A stretch of 48,380 bases of DNA, taken from Acetobacteraceae bacterium (GTDB lineage Bacteria; Pseudomonadota; Alphaproteobacteria; Acetobacterales; Acetobacteraceae). Each line of letters begins with the position of its first letter. Within the stretch, counting starts at the first letter, position 1. This document shows positions 1 to 8,631 of this stretch, piece by piece. The notes below the pieces were generated by a model that saw nothing but the letters and a program-made list of their open reading frames with translations, made no database searches and had not been told where the DNA came from. Position numbers and translations under genes: made by a program. The DNA lies in assembly GCA_027353465.1 (NCBI GenBank), contig DAIEHR010000202.1, positions 1 through 48,380 of the forward strand, written 5' to 3'.

Positions 1-1
1 C

Positions 2-292
2 CATCTGGGCGACTTCATCGAGGACAAGGCGGCGGTGATTCCGTTGGATGCCGCCATTCAGGCCAACCTACGCGAGGCGACGACACGCGTGCTGTCCTCG
101 CTCACGCCGCGCGAGGAACGCGTGCTGCGCATGCGTTTCGGTATCGGCATGAACACCGACCATACGCTGGAAGAGGTTGGGCAGCAGTTCAACGTGACCC
201 GCGAACGTATCCGCCAGATCGAAGCGAAGGCGCTGCGTAAGCTGAAGCACCCCAGTCGCAGCCGGAAATTGCGGAGCTTCCTGGACGATTGA
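2..292 (+). CDS. rpoD: RNA polymerase primary sigma factor RpoD, C-terminal fragment
   Basis: The open frame enters from the left edge, so only about the last 96 residues are present. The visible part is sigma region 4. It includes the helix-turn-helix of region 4.2 ([20 protein letters not shown]), which reads the -35 element, and the conserved tail [21 protein letters not shown]-like end typical of sigma-70/RpoD proteins. The protein directs core RNA polymerase to housekeeping promoters in the cytoplasm. The preceding residues ([18 protein letters not shown]) match the region 3-4 linker of RpoD and not an alternative sigma. A strong hairpin follows the stop codon. The family call is secure; the start lies outside the window. 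Confidence 0.95.
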   Translation, partial: HLGDFIEDKAAVIPLDAAIQANLREATTRVLSSLTPREERVLRMRFGIGMNTDHTLEEVGQQFNVTRERIRQIEAKALRKLKHPSRSRKLRSFLDD

Positions 293-307
293 GTCGCGGT
301 CCTCGGT

Positions 308-342
308 AAGCCCGAGCGGTGGTAGAGCCAACCGCCGGGCTT
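308..342 (+). terminator. Hairpin after rpoD, probable terminator
   Basis: The 7-bp arms AAGCCCG and CGGGCTT (308-314 and 336-342) enclose a second stem GCGGT/ACCGC. The hairpin starts 15 nt after the rpoD stop. It is not followed by a run of T, so it may act as a transcript 3'-end stabiliser or a weak intrinsic terminator. Confidence 0.5.
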
Positions 343-374
343 GCGAACCGCCGAACCCATGGTACCGTGGATAG

Positions 375-1316
375 ATGACCGATCACCTTCTATCCTCCGT
401 AGACCGCGATCTTCCGATCGTGGATGCCCATCACCACCTGTGGGATCTTGAAGGCGCGTTGCGCTACCCTTGGCTCCAAACCGGCGAGCACGCATGGCTT
501 GGTGACTACTCAAGACTCTGCCGCACCTACCTCCCGGCTGAATACCGCCGCGACACGGCGCTGCACAACGTGGTCGCCACCGTCCATGTGGAGGCGGAAT
601 GCGACCGCACCCAACAACTGGCGGAAACCGAGTGGCTGACCCGGATCGCCGACGAAACCGGCATGCCCAACGCAATCGTCGCGCACGCCTGGGTGGACAC
701 CCCGGACGCCGAGGACATCATCGCTGCGCAAGCCGCCAATCCGCTGGTGCGCGGCATCCGGACGAAACCGGTCATCGCCTACGATTCCAATGACTCGGTG
801 CGCGGACAGCCCCGCAGCCTCCAGGACCCGGCCTGGCGCAAGGGCCTCGGCCTGCTGACCAAATACGGCCTTTCCTGGGACCTGCGCGTACCATGGTATC
901 ACCTGGAGGAAGCCGCCGAAGTTTGCCGCGAGCATCCCGACCTGCGCATCGTCCTGAACCACACCGGCTATCCGCTGGACCGGTCGAAGGAACAGCTCGC
1001 TATGTGGAAGCGCGGTATGGAGGCGCTGGCATCCTGTCCAAATGTCTGGTGCAAGATTTCCGGCCTGACGGTGGCTGGGAAACCGTGGACGTTACAGGTC
1101 AATGGTGCGGTAATCCGCGAGACCATCGGCATGTTCGGCGTGAACCGCTGCATGTTCGCCTCCAACTATCCGGTGGATAGCGTGAAGGCGAGCTGGGACT
1201 GGATCTATACGCAGTTCAAATATGTCACCGCTGGCCTGCCGCACGAGGACCGGCGGAAACTGTTCGCAGACAACGCGCTGGCGTTCTACCGGATCGCATT
1301 GCCAAAACCGGCCTGA
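375..1316 (+). CDS. Amidohydrolase-2 family lactonase/hydrolase (L-fuconolactonase-like)
   Basis: A 313-residue TIM-barrel metal-dependent hydrolase of the amidohydrolase-2 group, which includes sugar lactonases (L-fuconolactonase, rhamnono-lactonase) and 2-pyrone-4,6-dicarboxylate hydrolase. Visible motifs are VDAHHHLWD at residues 17-24 (the N-terminal HxH signature), the strand IRTKPV near 128, NHTGYP at 195-200, CKISGL near 226 and the C-terminal SNYPVD at 263-268 carrying the catalytic Asp. It has no signal peptide, so it is cytosolic. It is followed 91 bp downstream by an SDR on the same strand. The exact substrate cannot be read from sequence. A sugar-acid lactone is the most likely, given the sugar-acid SDR/FAH genes elsewhere in the window, but that link is inference. 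The start ATG is the first in frame, and no strong Shine-Dalgarno is seen. Confidence 0.8.
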   Translation: MTDHLLSSVDRDLPIVDAHHHLWDLEGALRYPWLQTGEHAWLGDYSRLCRTYLPAEYRRDTALHNVVATVHVEAECDRTQQLAETEWLTRIADETGMPNAIVAHAWVDTPDAEDIIAAQAANPLVRGIRTKPVIAYDSNDSVRGQPRSLQDPAWRKGLGLLTKYGLSWDLRVPWYHLEEAAEVCREHPDLRIVLNHTGYPLDRSKEQLAMWKRGMEALASCPNVWCKISGLTVAGKPWTLQVNGAVIRETIGMFGVNRCMFASNYPVDSVKASWDWIYTQFKYVTAGLPHEDRRKLFADNALAFYRIALPKPA

Positions 1317-1407
1317 CATTCCCCAGGAACACCGGCTTCAGGCCCCCTTATTTGCGAAAGCCACACCGTCGTTCTATCCCGTGGATCAAACAACAGGAGG
1401 AACGGCA

Positions 1408-2190
1408 ATGGACCTGAACCTGCGCGGACGGACGGCGCTGATTACCGGGGCCTCCAAGGGCATCGGCATCGCCAGCGCCGAGAGCCTCGCCGCCGAGGGC
1501 GTGAATCTTATCCTGGTTTCCCGCACGCAAGCCGACCTGGACGCCGGCAGGGCGCGCATCGCCGGACGGCACAATGTCAATGTGCGGGTCTATGCTTACG
1601 ACCTGTCGGACAGCCGCAATGTGGACGCCCTGGCAGCCGCGCATCCCGACATTGATATCCTGGTGAACAACGCCGGAGCCATTCCAGGCGGCGACCTTCA
1701 AGCGATCGACGAGCAGCGCTGGCGGGAGGCATGGGACCTGAAAGTCTTCGGCTACATCAACATGTGCCGCCGCTTCTACGCAGCCATGAAAACGCGCGGG
1801 CGCGGCGTTATCATCAACGTGCTTGGCATGGCCGGGGAAAAGATGGACAGGGACTATATCGCCGGCTCCACCGGCAATGCAGGTCTGATGGCATTCACCC
1901 GAGCGCTAGGTGGATCGGCGGGGGATGACGGTTTGCGTGTGGTGGGCATCAACCCCGGCGCCATCGCCACCGATCGCCTGATTACCCTGATGAAACAACG
2001 CGCCAAGGTCAGGTTCGACGACGCAAGCCGCTGGGAGGAGCTGATGCGGCCCCTGCCCATGGGCCGGGCGGGAAAGCCGCGGGAGATCGGCGATATGGTT
2101 GCGTTTCTGGCGTCGGACGTGTCGGCTTACACGACAGGGACCATCATCACCATCGACGGGGGCGCCGCCAATCGCGCGCCGATGTTCTGA
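1408..2190 (+). CDS. Divergent short-chain dehydrogenase/reductase-like protein
   Basis: A 260-residue classical-SDR fold protein. The cofactor motif TGASKGIG is at residues 13-20 and NNAG at 87-90. The start was chosen at 1408 because AGGAGG lies 7-8 nt upstream; the frame is open further upstream but has no such signal. The C-terminal IDGGAANRAPMF resembles normal SDRs. The active-site region is odd: the usual Ser is replaced by Gly near residue 140, the loop is short, and after Tyr150 (RDYIAGSTGNAG) the expected Lys at Y+4 is Ser154. It may bind NAD(P) without classic SDR catalysis, or use other residues. It lies downstream of the lactonase-like gene and may share its pathway. The substrate is unknown. 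Confidence 0.8.
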   Translation: MDLNLRGRTALITGASKGIGIASAESLAAEGVNLILVSRTQADLDAGRARIAGRHNVNVRVYAYDLSDSRNVDALAAAHPDIDILVNNAGAIPGGDLQAIDEQRWREAWDLKVFGYINMCRRFYAAMKTRGRGVIINVLGMAGEKMDRDYIAGSTGNAGLMAFTRALGGSAGDDGLRVVGINPGAIATDRLITLMKQRAKVRFDDASRWEELMRPLPMGRAGKPREIGDMVAFLASDVSAYTTGTIITIDGGAANRAPMF

Positions 2191-2209
2191 AGGAAGTCCA
2201 GCTGGTATT

Positions 2210-2809
2210 CTATCGGGAAAATCGCCGCCGTCGGCCGACGCGCATGCGCTGCAATTCGGCCTCCCCCTCGATGAACTGATGCTTCAACGCGCCCAGGACA
2301 TGCAGTGCCACCAGTCCGTATAACGCGTAGCCCAACCAGACATGCAGCGCGAACAACTGGCCATGCACGCTCTCCTTCGTCACGGGGTCTAAATGTGCCA
2401 GCGCACCGATCCGAAACCACGGGATTACCCAAAATATCCGTAACGGATGGGCCGCGGCATCCTTAAACGCGGAGTCATGCAGCCATCCGGAAATCGGCAA
2501 CGCCAATATCAACCCATACAGGACGATATGCGCTTCATGGGCCGCGGCCCGCTCGACCCGCCCATACGATTCTGGCAGTGGCGGTGCCGGATGCGCCATC
2601 CGCCAAAGGATTCGCATCAACACCAGCCCGATCACTGTCAGTCCGATCGATTTGTGCAGGTCGATCGCTGGTCGAATCCAGTTGTCCGGGAACAATTCGG
2701 CGGTATAGCCCAGCCCCGCATTGACGACGATAAGGGCGGCAACCAGCCAGTGAAGCACGGCGGCAACGCGGGTGTATTGCCAAACAGGTTCGGCCATATT
2801 CTCGATCAT
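2210..2809 (-). CDS. Cytochrome b561 family membrane protein
   Basis: A 199-residue integral membrane protein with about four transmembrane helices, of the bacterial cytochrome b561/CybB type. It is a di-heme quinol-oxidising electron carrier, suggested for this family to move electrons from ubiquinol to superoxide or another acceptor. Candidate heme-ligand histidines lie in the helices: His20 (VAAVLHWLVAA), His52 (DLHKSIG) and the pair in the last helices (LFALHVWLGYALYGLVALH). The C-terminus is basic (VGRRRRFSR), consistent with a cytosolic tail. A second in-frame ATG four codons in (MAEPVW) is an equally likely start. It is convergent with the SDR, with only 19 bp between the stop codons. 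The family call is firm; the partner is unknown. Confidence 0.88.
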   Translation of the reverse strand: MIENMAEPVWQYTRVAAVLHWLVAALIVVNAGLGYTAELFPDNWIRPAIDLHKSIGLTVIGLVLMRILWRMAHPAPPLPESYGRVERAAAHEAHIVLYGLILALPISGWLHDSAFKDAAAHPLRIFWVIPWFRIGALAHLDPVTKESVHGQLFALHVWLGYALYGLVALHVLGALKHQFIEGEAELQRMRVGRRRRFSR

Positions 2810-2887
2810 CGGCTTGATATTCGTTGTATTGCCCTATTTGCAAGCAGGTGGGCGCACCCGGCCCGCCATGAGGCCGCGACCACCCGC

Positions 2888-4339
2888 ATGACCATCGAAC
2901 TCGACCGCATCCGCCAGGCTGTCTCGCCGCGCTATGTCCCGCCGCCGACGCCGCCGCGCGCCCTTGCGATCCATGCCGGGGCGGCGTTGCTGTGGGTTGC
3001 GCTATTTGTCCGTGCCTTCGGGGCCGCCAGCATCTTCACCTGGTCGGTCGGTCTCGCCTATATCTCGTACGACACCGCGCTCCTGATTTTCGTCTTCGTG
3101 CAGACCCTGCCGCTGCTGCGGGGTGCCGAAATGTCCCGATCGCTGCCCCTGCCAACCATCGGCGTGATCGTGGCGGCCCGCAACGAAGCGTCTGTGTTGC
3201 CAGCGACGCTCGCCGCATTGTTTGCACAGACCCGGCCGCCCGACGCCGTGGTGATCGCCGATGATGGGTCCGACGACGGCACCGCGGCGCTGCTGACCCG
3301 CGAATACGGCCTGCCGGTCCCCAATCTCGGCCAAATGAGTGCCGCATCTGGACGCTATTCAGCCTTGCGCTGGCTCCGCCTGCCGCACGGCGGCAAGGCC
3401 CGGGCGTTGAACGCGGCGATGACCAGTATGACGACCGAACTGGTTCTGACCGTCGATTCCGATACGATTTTGGAACAAGACGCGATCGCGGCGATGGGTC
3501 GGGCATTCGCATCCGATCCGGCGCTGACGGCGGCCACCGGGGTCCTGCTTCCGGTCTGCGGGCCGACTGTCGGTGGACGGTTCTTCCAGTGGTTCCAGAG
3601 TTACGAATATATGCGCAACTTCCTGTCGCGCTATGCTTGGGCGCGACAGGACGGACTTTTGCTGATTTCCGGCGCATTCGCCGCCTATCGCCGCCAGGCG
3701 ATACTGGACGTGGGCGGTTTCGATCCTGACTGCCTTGTCGAGGACTACGAACTTACGCATCGGCTGCGCGATTACGCCGAGGCGCACGGCTTGATCTGGG
3801 GTACCGGCGTCATCGGCGGCGCCCGCGCCCGCACCGACGCGCCCGCGACGATCGCCGCATTCCTCCGGCAGCGGCGGCGCTGGTTCGGCGGCTTCCTGCA
3901 GACACAGCTCTGGTATCGCCACATGGTCGGGAACCCCCGATACGGCCGTCTCGGCACCCGCATGCTGCCAGTAAAGGCGTTCGACACCATGCAGCCGCTG
4001 TATGGGCTGACCGGCACAGTCCTGCTGCTGGCCTCGCTGGCCGCGGGCCAATCAACCGTGCTGGCGCCTGTCGCCGGAGCGATCGTCGCCAAGATCGTAC
4101 TCGACCTGCTGTTCTACCTCTGGTCGATTCTGCTCTACCGGAGCTGGATCGGGGAACTGGCGAAAACTAATGTCGCCTTGGCTATCCTGGCGGCGCTGAT
4201 CGAACCATTTACGTTCCAAATCCTGCGGCACGGCGGGGCTGCGCTCGGTTGGGTGTCGTTCCTGACCGGACAGCGCCAATGGGGATCGCGGGCACGCGCC
4301 GGGCTTGACCACCAAGCATCGACGGAAAAGGCTGGCTAA
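2888..4339 (+). CDS. Membrane-bound GT2 glycosyltransferase (processive, BcsA/HAS-like fold)
   Basis: A 483-residue membrane glycosyltransferase. Two N-terminal hydrophobic segments (about residues 28-75) are followed by a cytosolic GT-A catalytic domain and C-terminal transmembrane helices (about 365-450). The family-2 hallmarks are in order: ADDGSDDGT at 124-132, DSDT at 190-193, ED at 285-286 and QRRRW at 328-332. The Q-x-x-R-W motif is typical of processive beta-glycan synthases and related enzymes (cellulose, hyaluronan, poly-GlcNAc synthases). No PilZ domain is present. The start ATG at 2888 follows the end of an untranslatable AT-poor leader; the frame is open further upstream but has no homology there. 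It probably builds or extends an envelope polysaccharide with the neighbouring genes. The sugar donor cannot be told. Confidence 0.85.
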   Translation: MTIELDRIRQAVSPRYVPPPTPPRALAIHAGAALLWVALFVRAFGAASIFTWSVGLAYISYDTALLIFVFVQTLPLLRGAEMSRSLPLPTIGVIVAARNEASVLPATLAALFAQTRPPDAVVIADDGSDDGTAALLTREYGLPVPNLGQMSAASGRYSALRWLRLPHGGKARALNAAMTSMTTELVLTVDSDTILEQDAIAAMGRAFASDPALTAATGVLLPVCGPTVGGRFFQWFQSYEYMRNFLSRYAWARQDGLLLISGAFAAYRRQAILDVGGFDPDCLVEDYELTHRLRDYAEAHGLIWGTGVIGGARARTDAPATIAAFLRQRRRWFGGFLQTQLWYRHMVGNPRYGRLGTRMLPVKAFDTMQPLYGLTGTVLLLASLAAGQSTVLAPVAGAIVAKIVLDLLFYLWSILLYRSWIGELAKTNVALAILAALIEPFTFQILRHGGAALGWVSFLTGQRQWGSRARAGLDHQASTEKAG

Positions 4340-4459
4340 ATCGATCCGCAAGACCATGGACCTGCGCCCGCCATGACGGTCTGGCCAGATCGTCGCCCAT
4401 CGAATCATCGGTTGATTGCCCGATTGGGCACGACCCCGCCGCGACAAAGCGGACCCCTG

Positions 4460-6457
4460 CTATTCCGGTGGCGGAATCCTTGCCAGCGCAAGCCGCACGT
4501 CGCGCCAACTGGCGCAGACACCCCCGACGTCCCGGGTGAAGTAATCATAGAACTCATCCAGCCAACCCAGGAACCTGGCGAGGTCCTCCCCGCTGCGCAC
4601 ATACGGCGTATTGCCGGGTTCCAGCGAAGGGCTGTGATAGGTCAGCACAAAGACCTTATGGCCATTCGCAACCATATGGCCAACCAGGCGCTTGGCCTCA
4701 TTGATGGTGATGCCCTCCGGGGTCAGCTTGATCCGTTCCAGCAAGCCCAACCGGGACATGACCGAGGGAAGTCCGATCGCCTCACTGTATCGGCCAAAAA
4801 CACGAGCCGTCAGCACATGCGGCAATCGCGCGGCCCGCCCAACGATGGCCGCCGTGACAGGCAATTCCAGTATCTTCCGCTCAGCATCGATCCAGTAAGG
4901 ATTTGCCCCCATCGCGCGGAAGTCGGGACCACCCTGGGCGGCGAAATTCCAGCAAGGGACCACGCTGCTGTCGGCATCATAACCAAAATGGCTCAATACC
5001 CCACCGGTGTTAGGGCCCACCCCGTATCGGCCGGCCCGGAATATGCGCGGCGCCTGACCGAATGCCTTGGCCAATTCTTCCGTTAGAACCTGAATCTTTG
5101 CGAACTCCAGGGCCGGCGGAAGGTTGCCCTGATAGCTGTTGTGCGTTGAAACATATTCGACAAACGGCGGGGTCACCCATGGATGCAGTTGCGCGCCGAT
5201 TTCGCAGGCTCCGCTCTGCAGCAATTCCTTCAGCGGTGCCCGACCCTCATCCTGCGACGCTACCGGATGATCAACCATATAGGTCGGAACGACACCGTAT
5301 CGTTCAAATATCCGATGTGCCAGGTGCTGGGACCGCATCGACGTCACATCCGTCGCCGCTCTGGAAAACGGCCGTGTCCAATCGAAATCCTCCTCGGCAT
5401 CAATTGTGGTGATCAACATCGGATGCTTGAGTCCCAGCTCGATGGCTGGTTCATGAAATTTGGCATCCAGAATCGACACCCGGCTCGGCTTGGTATCTGG
5501 ATGCTCGTCCAACTCGAAAGCCGGGGCGGCGTTTGCCTGAGTCGCATTGGTCTTTCGAGCAACCTCGCGCTGCTCGAACAGCCGCACCGTGTTGCGACGC
5601 ATATCGAGCACGGGGGCCGGCATCGCGGCGATCGCCAGATGCAACAAATTCCGACTGCTTGGGGCTTCCCTGAACGCACGGCCCAGAAGATGCCGAGCGG
5701 TGGGAAGATCGCGTTCGAACAAAGCCTTGCGGCCGAAATCGACGATGATTTCGTTCCGCTTTTGCTTAATCATGGTCTCTGGCAGAGACAGGCGCTCTCC
5801 GATGTCGTCAACGTTGAACAGCGACGCCCGCATGAATCGCTCGGAATTGGATGAAATGCCAATGCCGCGGGTATAGTGCACAAGAACATGCGGACATGTA
5901 ACGATCTTCCAAGCGGAGGCTGCGACGCGGATCCATAGGTTGTAGTCCTCGACACTGATCAATTCGCGCGCTTCGTTGAACCCCCCTAGCGCATCGAACA
6001 CCGAACGGCGCAGTAGAACCGACGAGTTGATGATCCAGTTGCGGTCCCACATGTGATCGAAGGTCAGCCTGGCAGGGACTGCATCCTCGCGATGATCGGG
6101 AAGACAGTGAATCATCCCCGCATCGGCCTCGGCAGCTTGCTCAAGCTGGACCTTCAGTTTCTCTGGAAACCACCAGTCATCTGCATCCAGCAGTGCAAGC
6201 CAGTCACCCTTTGCCAGACTGGCGCCAAGGTTGCGGGCGCTTGCGGGTCCGCCATTTTCCTTCTCGATCAACCGGACGGGAGGCGGCATGCGGCGCACGA
6301 CCTCGCGCGTGTCGTCCTTTGACCCATCGTCAACAACCAGGATTTCCAGGGGCTTGTGCGTCTGGGCCAGCGCACTTTCTACCGCCCGGGTTACATAAGC
6401 GGCGGCATTGTAGGCCGGAATGATGACACTGACCGTGCCGCCTCCGTTATCGGACAT
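4460..6457 (-). CDS. GT2 glycosyltransferase fused to a polysaccharide-deacetylase-like domain
   Basis: A 665-residue two-domain protein. Residues 9 to about 230 are a GT-A family 2 transferase: VSVIIPAYNAAAYV near the start, VVDDGSKDDT at 42-51, LLDADDWW at 88-95 and VEDYNLW at 169-175. A linker (about 230-340) leads to a region resembling NodB/polysaccharide deacetylase-like TIM-barrel proteins: ITTIDAEEDFDW at 349-360 (acidic cluster D353, E355-D357), QLHPWVTPPF near 423-432, FRAGRYGVG at 473-481 and TYHSPSLEPG at 606-615. The architecture suggests one protein that adds a sugar and removes an acetyl group (or hydrolyses a related bond) in the same pathway. No transmembrane helix is obvious, so it is likely cytosolic or peripheral. 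It is the last gene of a minus-strand operon and overlaps the upstream GT4 by 11 bp. Deacetylase activity is inferred. Confidence 0.82.
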   Translation of the reverse strand: MSDNGGGTVSVIIPAYNAAAYVTRAVESALAQTHKPLEILVVDDGSKDDTREVVRRMPPPVRLIEKENGGPASARNLGASLAKGDWLALLDADDWWFPEKLKVQLEQAAEADAGMIHCLPDHREDAVPARLTFDHMWDRNWIINSSVLLRRSVFDALGGFNEARELISVEDYNLWIRVAASAWKIVTCPHVLVHYTRGIGISSNSERFMRASLFNVDDIGERLSLPETMIKQKRNEIIVDFGRKALFERDLPTARHLLGRAFREAPSSRNLLHLAIAAMPAPVLDMRRNTVRLFEQREVARKTNATQANAAPAFELDEHPDTKPSRVSILDAKFHEPAIELGLKHPMLITTIDAEEDFDWTRPFSRAATDVTSMRSQHLAHRIFERYGVVPTYMVDHPVASQDEGRAPLKELLQSGACEIGAQLHPWVTPPFVEYVSTHNSYQGNLPPALEFAKIQVLTEELAKAFGQAPRIFRAGRYGVGPNTGGVLSHFGYDADSSVVPCWNFAAQGGPDFRAMGANPYWIDAERKILELPVTAAIVGRAARLPHVLTARVFGRYSEAIGLPSVMSRLGLLERIKLTPEGITINEAKRLVGHMVANGHKVFVLTYHSPSLEPGNTPYVRSGEDLARFLGWLDEFYDYFTRDVGGVCASWRDVRLALARIPPPE

Positions 6458-7589
6458 AGGAAGGAGCTGCCTGTATGGTTCGATACATTGAAGTGATGGT
6501 ATCGGTCACAGCCGCTTCAGCGAAGTGCCGTTCAACATGCGCTCGTCCTGCCTTGGCAAAGGTCCTGCGTATCGCTGGGTCGAGCAAATAGGTTAATCCA
6601 GCGGCAAGCTCTCCGTCCGTGCTAAAATTCCGATATACTCCCCCGGCCCCGACAATGGCACGGAAATCCGGGGTATCGTTACACAACACAGGAAGTCCGG
6701 TGGCCAGAGCCTCCAGCAGTACGATGCCAAACATCTCATGCAGCGAGGGGAGTACGAACGCGTCCGCGGCGCGGTACAGATCTGGCATTTTGTCGCGTGG
6801 CAGGTTGGGCAGAAACCGAACGCGATCGCCCAACAAAGCGGTTCCCTCGGCGATCAGTTCGTCGGTATCCGCTTCGCGGCCGCCGGCAATGACCAGCATC
6901 GCGTCCGACGGAACACTGGTGAAAGCCCGGATTAAGCTATCGATGCGCTTATGGAACCGCCTGATGGCCGCACAGCACAGGATAATCGTGCGGTCGGGTG
7001 GAAGTCCGAAACGTTCGCGCGCCGCTACCTGGTCGCCGGGCTGGAACCGCTGTGTATCGATGAAATTAGGAATTGCGAATACCGTCTGCGCTGGCGGCTT
7101 TAGGCACTTCCAGTCGTCAGCCGCCGATTGCGTCAGAAGCTGAAGAAACGAAAACCGCCGCATGATTGACGCATTCTCTCCAGTCCCGTTTGCATAGACT
7201 ACTTTCGGCCGCGACAGACCAGCTCGATTTGCCCGATCCAACCAGATCGCGATCATCGGGTCTTGAACATGGGCAATATCGAAGTCCCGGCGGATGCGTC
7301 GCCACAGCGCGAATGCGAAGCTCGTCTGCTCCACGTCGTACGCAGAGCCCATGCCGTATCGCCAGCCGCCTAGATGACGCAGTCTGTTCGCCAGGACAAT
7401 GGCTGTCCGGCCTGTGCGGCGAAGAGTCGGCAAGGCGACCACACCCGCCATCGGCGCGCCGCCAAACAATGTGACGTCTGCGCCAGAACGCTGAAGCGCC
7501 CCCGCGAGATCGGCCGCCCATGACTCGATGCCACGCTGGATGTGCCCAAGGCCCGAACATGCGACTGCGATCCGGGGCGCCGTGGTCAA
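6447..7589 (-). CDS. GT4-family glycosyltransferase (GT-B fold)
   Basis: A 380-residue retaining glycosyltransferase with the GT-B fold. The N-terminal acceptor half contains GLGHIQRGIESWAADLA, a form of the glycine-rich loop seen in GT4 enzymes. The C-terminal half has the donor-binding E-x7-E motif in HEMFGIVLLEALATG (E285 and E293) and the strand FAIPNFIDTQRF typical of the domain boundary. It transfers a sugar from a nucleotide-activated donor to a growing lipid-linked glycan on the cytosolic face. It overlaps the upstream GT2 gene by 4 bp and the downstream fusion gene by 11 bp, so the three are almost certainly co-translated. The sugar specificity is unknown. Confidence 0.88.
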   Translation of the reverse strand: MTTAPRIAVACSGLGHIQRGIESWAADLAGALQRSGADVTLFGGAPMAGVVALPTLRRTGRTAIVLANRLRHLGGWRYGMGSAYDVEQTSFAFALWRRIRRDFDIAHVQDPMIAIWLDRANRAGLSRPKVVYANGTGENASIMRRFSFLQLLTQSAADDWKCLKPPAQTVFAIPNFIDTQRFQPGDQVAARERFGLPPDRTIILCCAAIRRFHKRIDSLIRAFTSVPSDAMLVIAGGREADTDELIAEGTALLGDRVRFLPNLPRDKMPDLYRAADAFVLPSLHEMFGIVLLEALATGLPVLCNDTPDFRAIVGAGGVYRNFSTDGELAAGLTYLLDPAIRRTFAKAGRAHVERHFAEAAVTDTITSMYRTIQAAPSYVR

Positions 7590-8611
7590 CGCGCCGGCCG
7601 CTTAAACGGGTTCTTGCGATCGATCATCGCCAGCCAGAAATTAGAATGACGACCCAGCGCCATGCGAAGGACCCATGGAGCCTTGTGGTGCGGCCGATAC
7701 GGACCGCCGACGCCACGGACGCCATCCCACAAACCGGCCAACACCGCGTCGATCGCCCCGGGGATGCTCGGCATCCGTTGGATCTGAGCCAAGCGCTGAC
7801 GCAGAAACCAGAGAGTGGCTTTCCGTAGCAGCACGGGCGGCGGCAGCTTTCGCCAAAGCAGCAGGTAATTCCGAGTGATGAAGTAATGCAAATAGGGCGG
7901 TACGCCGTCCGGGTTTTCAATCGGTTGCTTGAACTTGTGGCCAACCACAGCCCCAGGCACCGCAACGGCACGAAAGCCCGCGGCGTGGGCGCGCAAACAA
8001 TAATCAACATCTTCGACATAGGCGAAAAAATCAGGGTCGAGCATGCCGATGGCCGCGATGAGCCGGCGCCGGATCAATAAAGCAGTACCCAAAAGGACCA
8101 CTTGGTCAGGATGGTCGCGTTGCCAAGCGGCCGCGGTCGAGGCATCGATCGTTTGGGACGCCTGACGCCCGTCCGAATCGAAACGCCCCAAGCGGAATTC
8201 CATCGCCGACGCGTCACCCGGATCACAAAAGACCGGGCTGACCAAGCCGATCTGTTCATCTGCCTCGGCAGCGGAAACGAGTTGAGCTAGGACGTCCGGC
8301 TTCGTCGTCGCATCGCTGTTCAACAGCCATACATAGTCGGCGCCAGACGCTATCGCCCGGCCAATTCCAATGTTGACACCGCCTGTGTAACCAAGGTTCG
8401 TTGGGTTGGTGATTAGATCTATCCCCGCAATACCGCGAAGACGGGCAGCCGATCCGTCGGTTGAACCGTTATCCACTACGATCGTCGTGTAGTTGGAATA
8501 GTCCGTCGCACGCAGCGCATCCAGACACGCGACCGTCGCCGCGGCATCGTTCCAGTTCAGGATAACGATCGCGACACGGGGTTGTCGGGTGGAGGCGCTC
8601 TCAGCGTCCAT
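7586..8611 (-). CDS. GT2 glycosyltransferase, rhamnosyltransferase-like
   Basis: A 341-residue family 2 transferase. The N-terminal VAIVILNWNDA, VVDNGSTDGS at 46-55 and LLNSDAT at 96-102 (the acidic metal/nucleotide site) are followed by VEDVDYCLRAHAAGF near 209, which carries the catalytic-base acidic pair. This pattern (NWN, DNGSTDGS, NSD, EDVDYC) is typical of dTDP-rhamnosyl or galactofuranosyl transferases of the GumC/WbbL-like group. The C-terminal part is amphipathic and basic and may rest on the membrane. The gene starts 20 bp after the end of the decarboxylase gene and overlaps the GT4 gene by 4 bp. It belongs to the polysaccharide operon; rhamnose as donor is only a family guess. Confidence 0.86.
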   Translation of the reverse strand: MDAESASTRQPRVAIVILNWNDAAATVACLDALRATDYSNYTTIVVDNGSTDGSAARLRGIAGIDLITNPTNLGYTGGVNIGIGRAIASGADYVWLLNSDATTKPDVLAQLVSAAEADEQIGLVSPVFCDPGDASAMEFRLGRFDSDGRQASQTIDASTAAAWQRDHPDQVVLLGTALLIRRRLIAAIGMLDPDFFAYVEDVDYCLRAHAAGFRAVAVPGAVVGHKFKQPIENPDGVPPYLHYFITRNYLLLWRKLPPPVLLRKATLWFLRQRLAQIQRMPSIPGAIDAVLAGLWDGVRGVGGPYRPHHKAPWVLRMALGRHSNFWLAMIDRKNPFKRPAR

Positions 8612-8631
8612 TCTTATCCACCGTTTACTGA

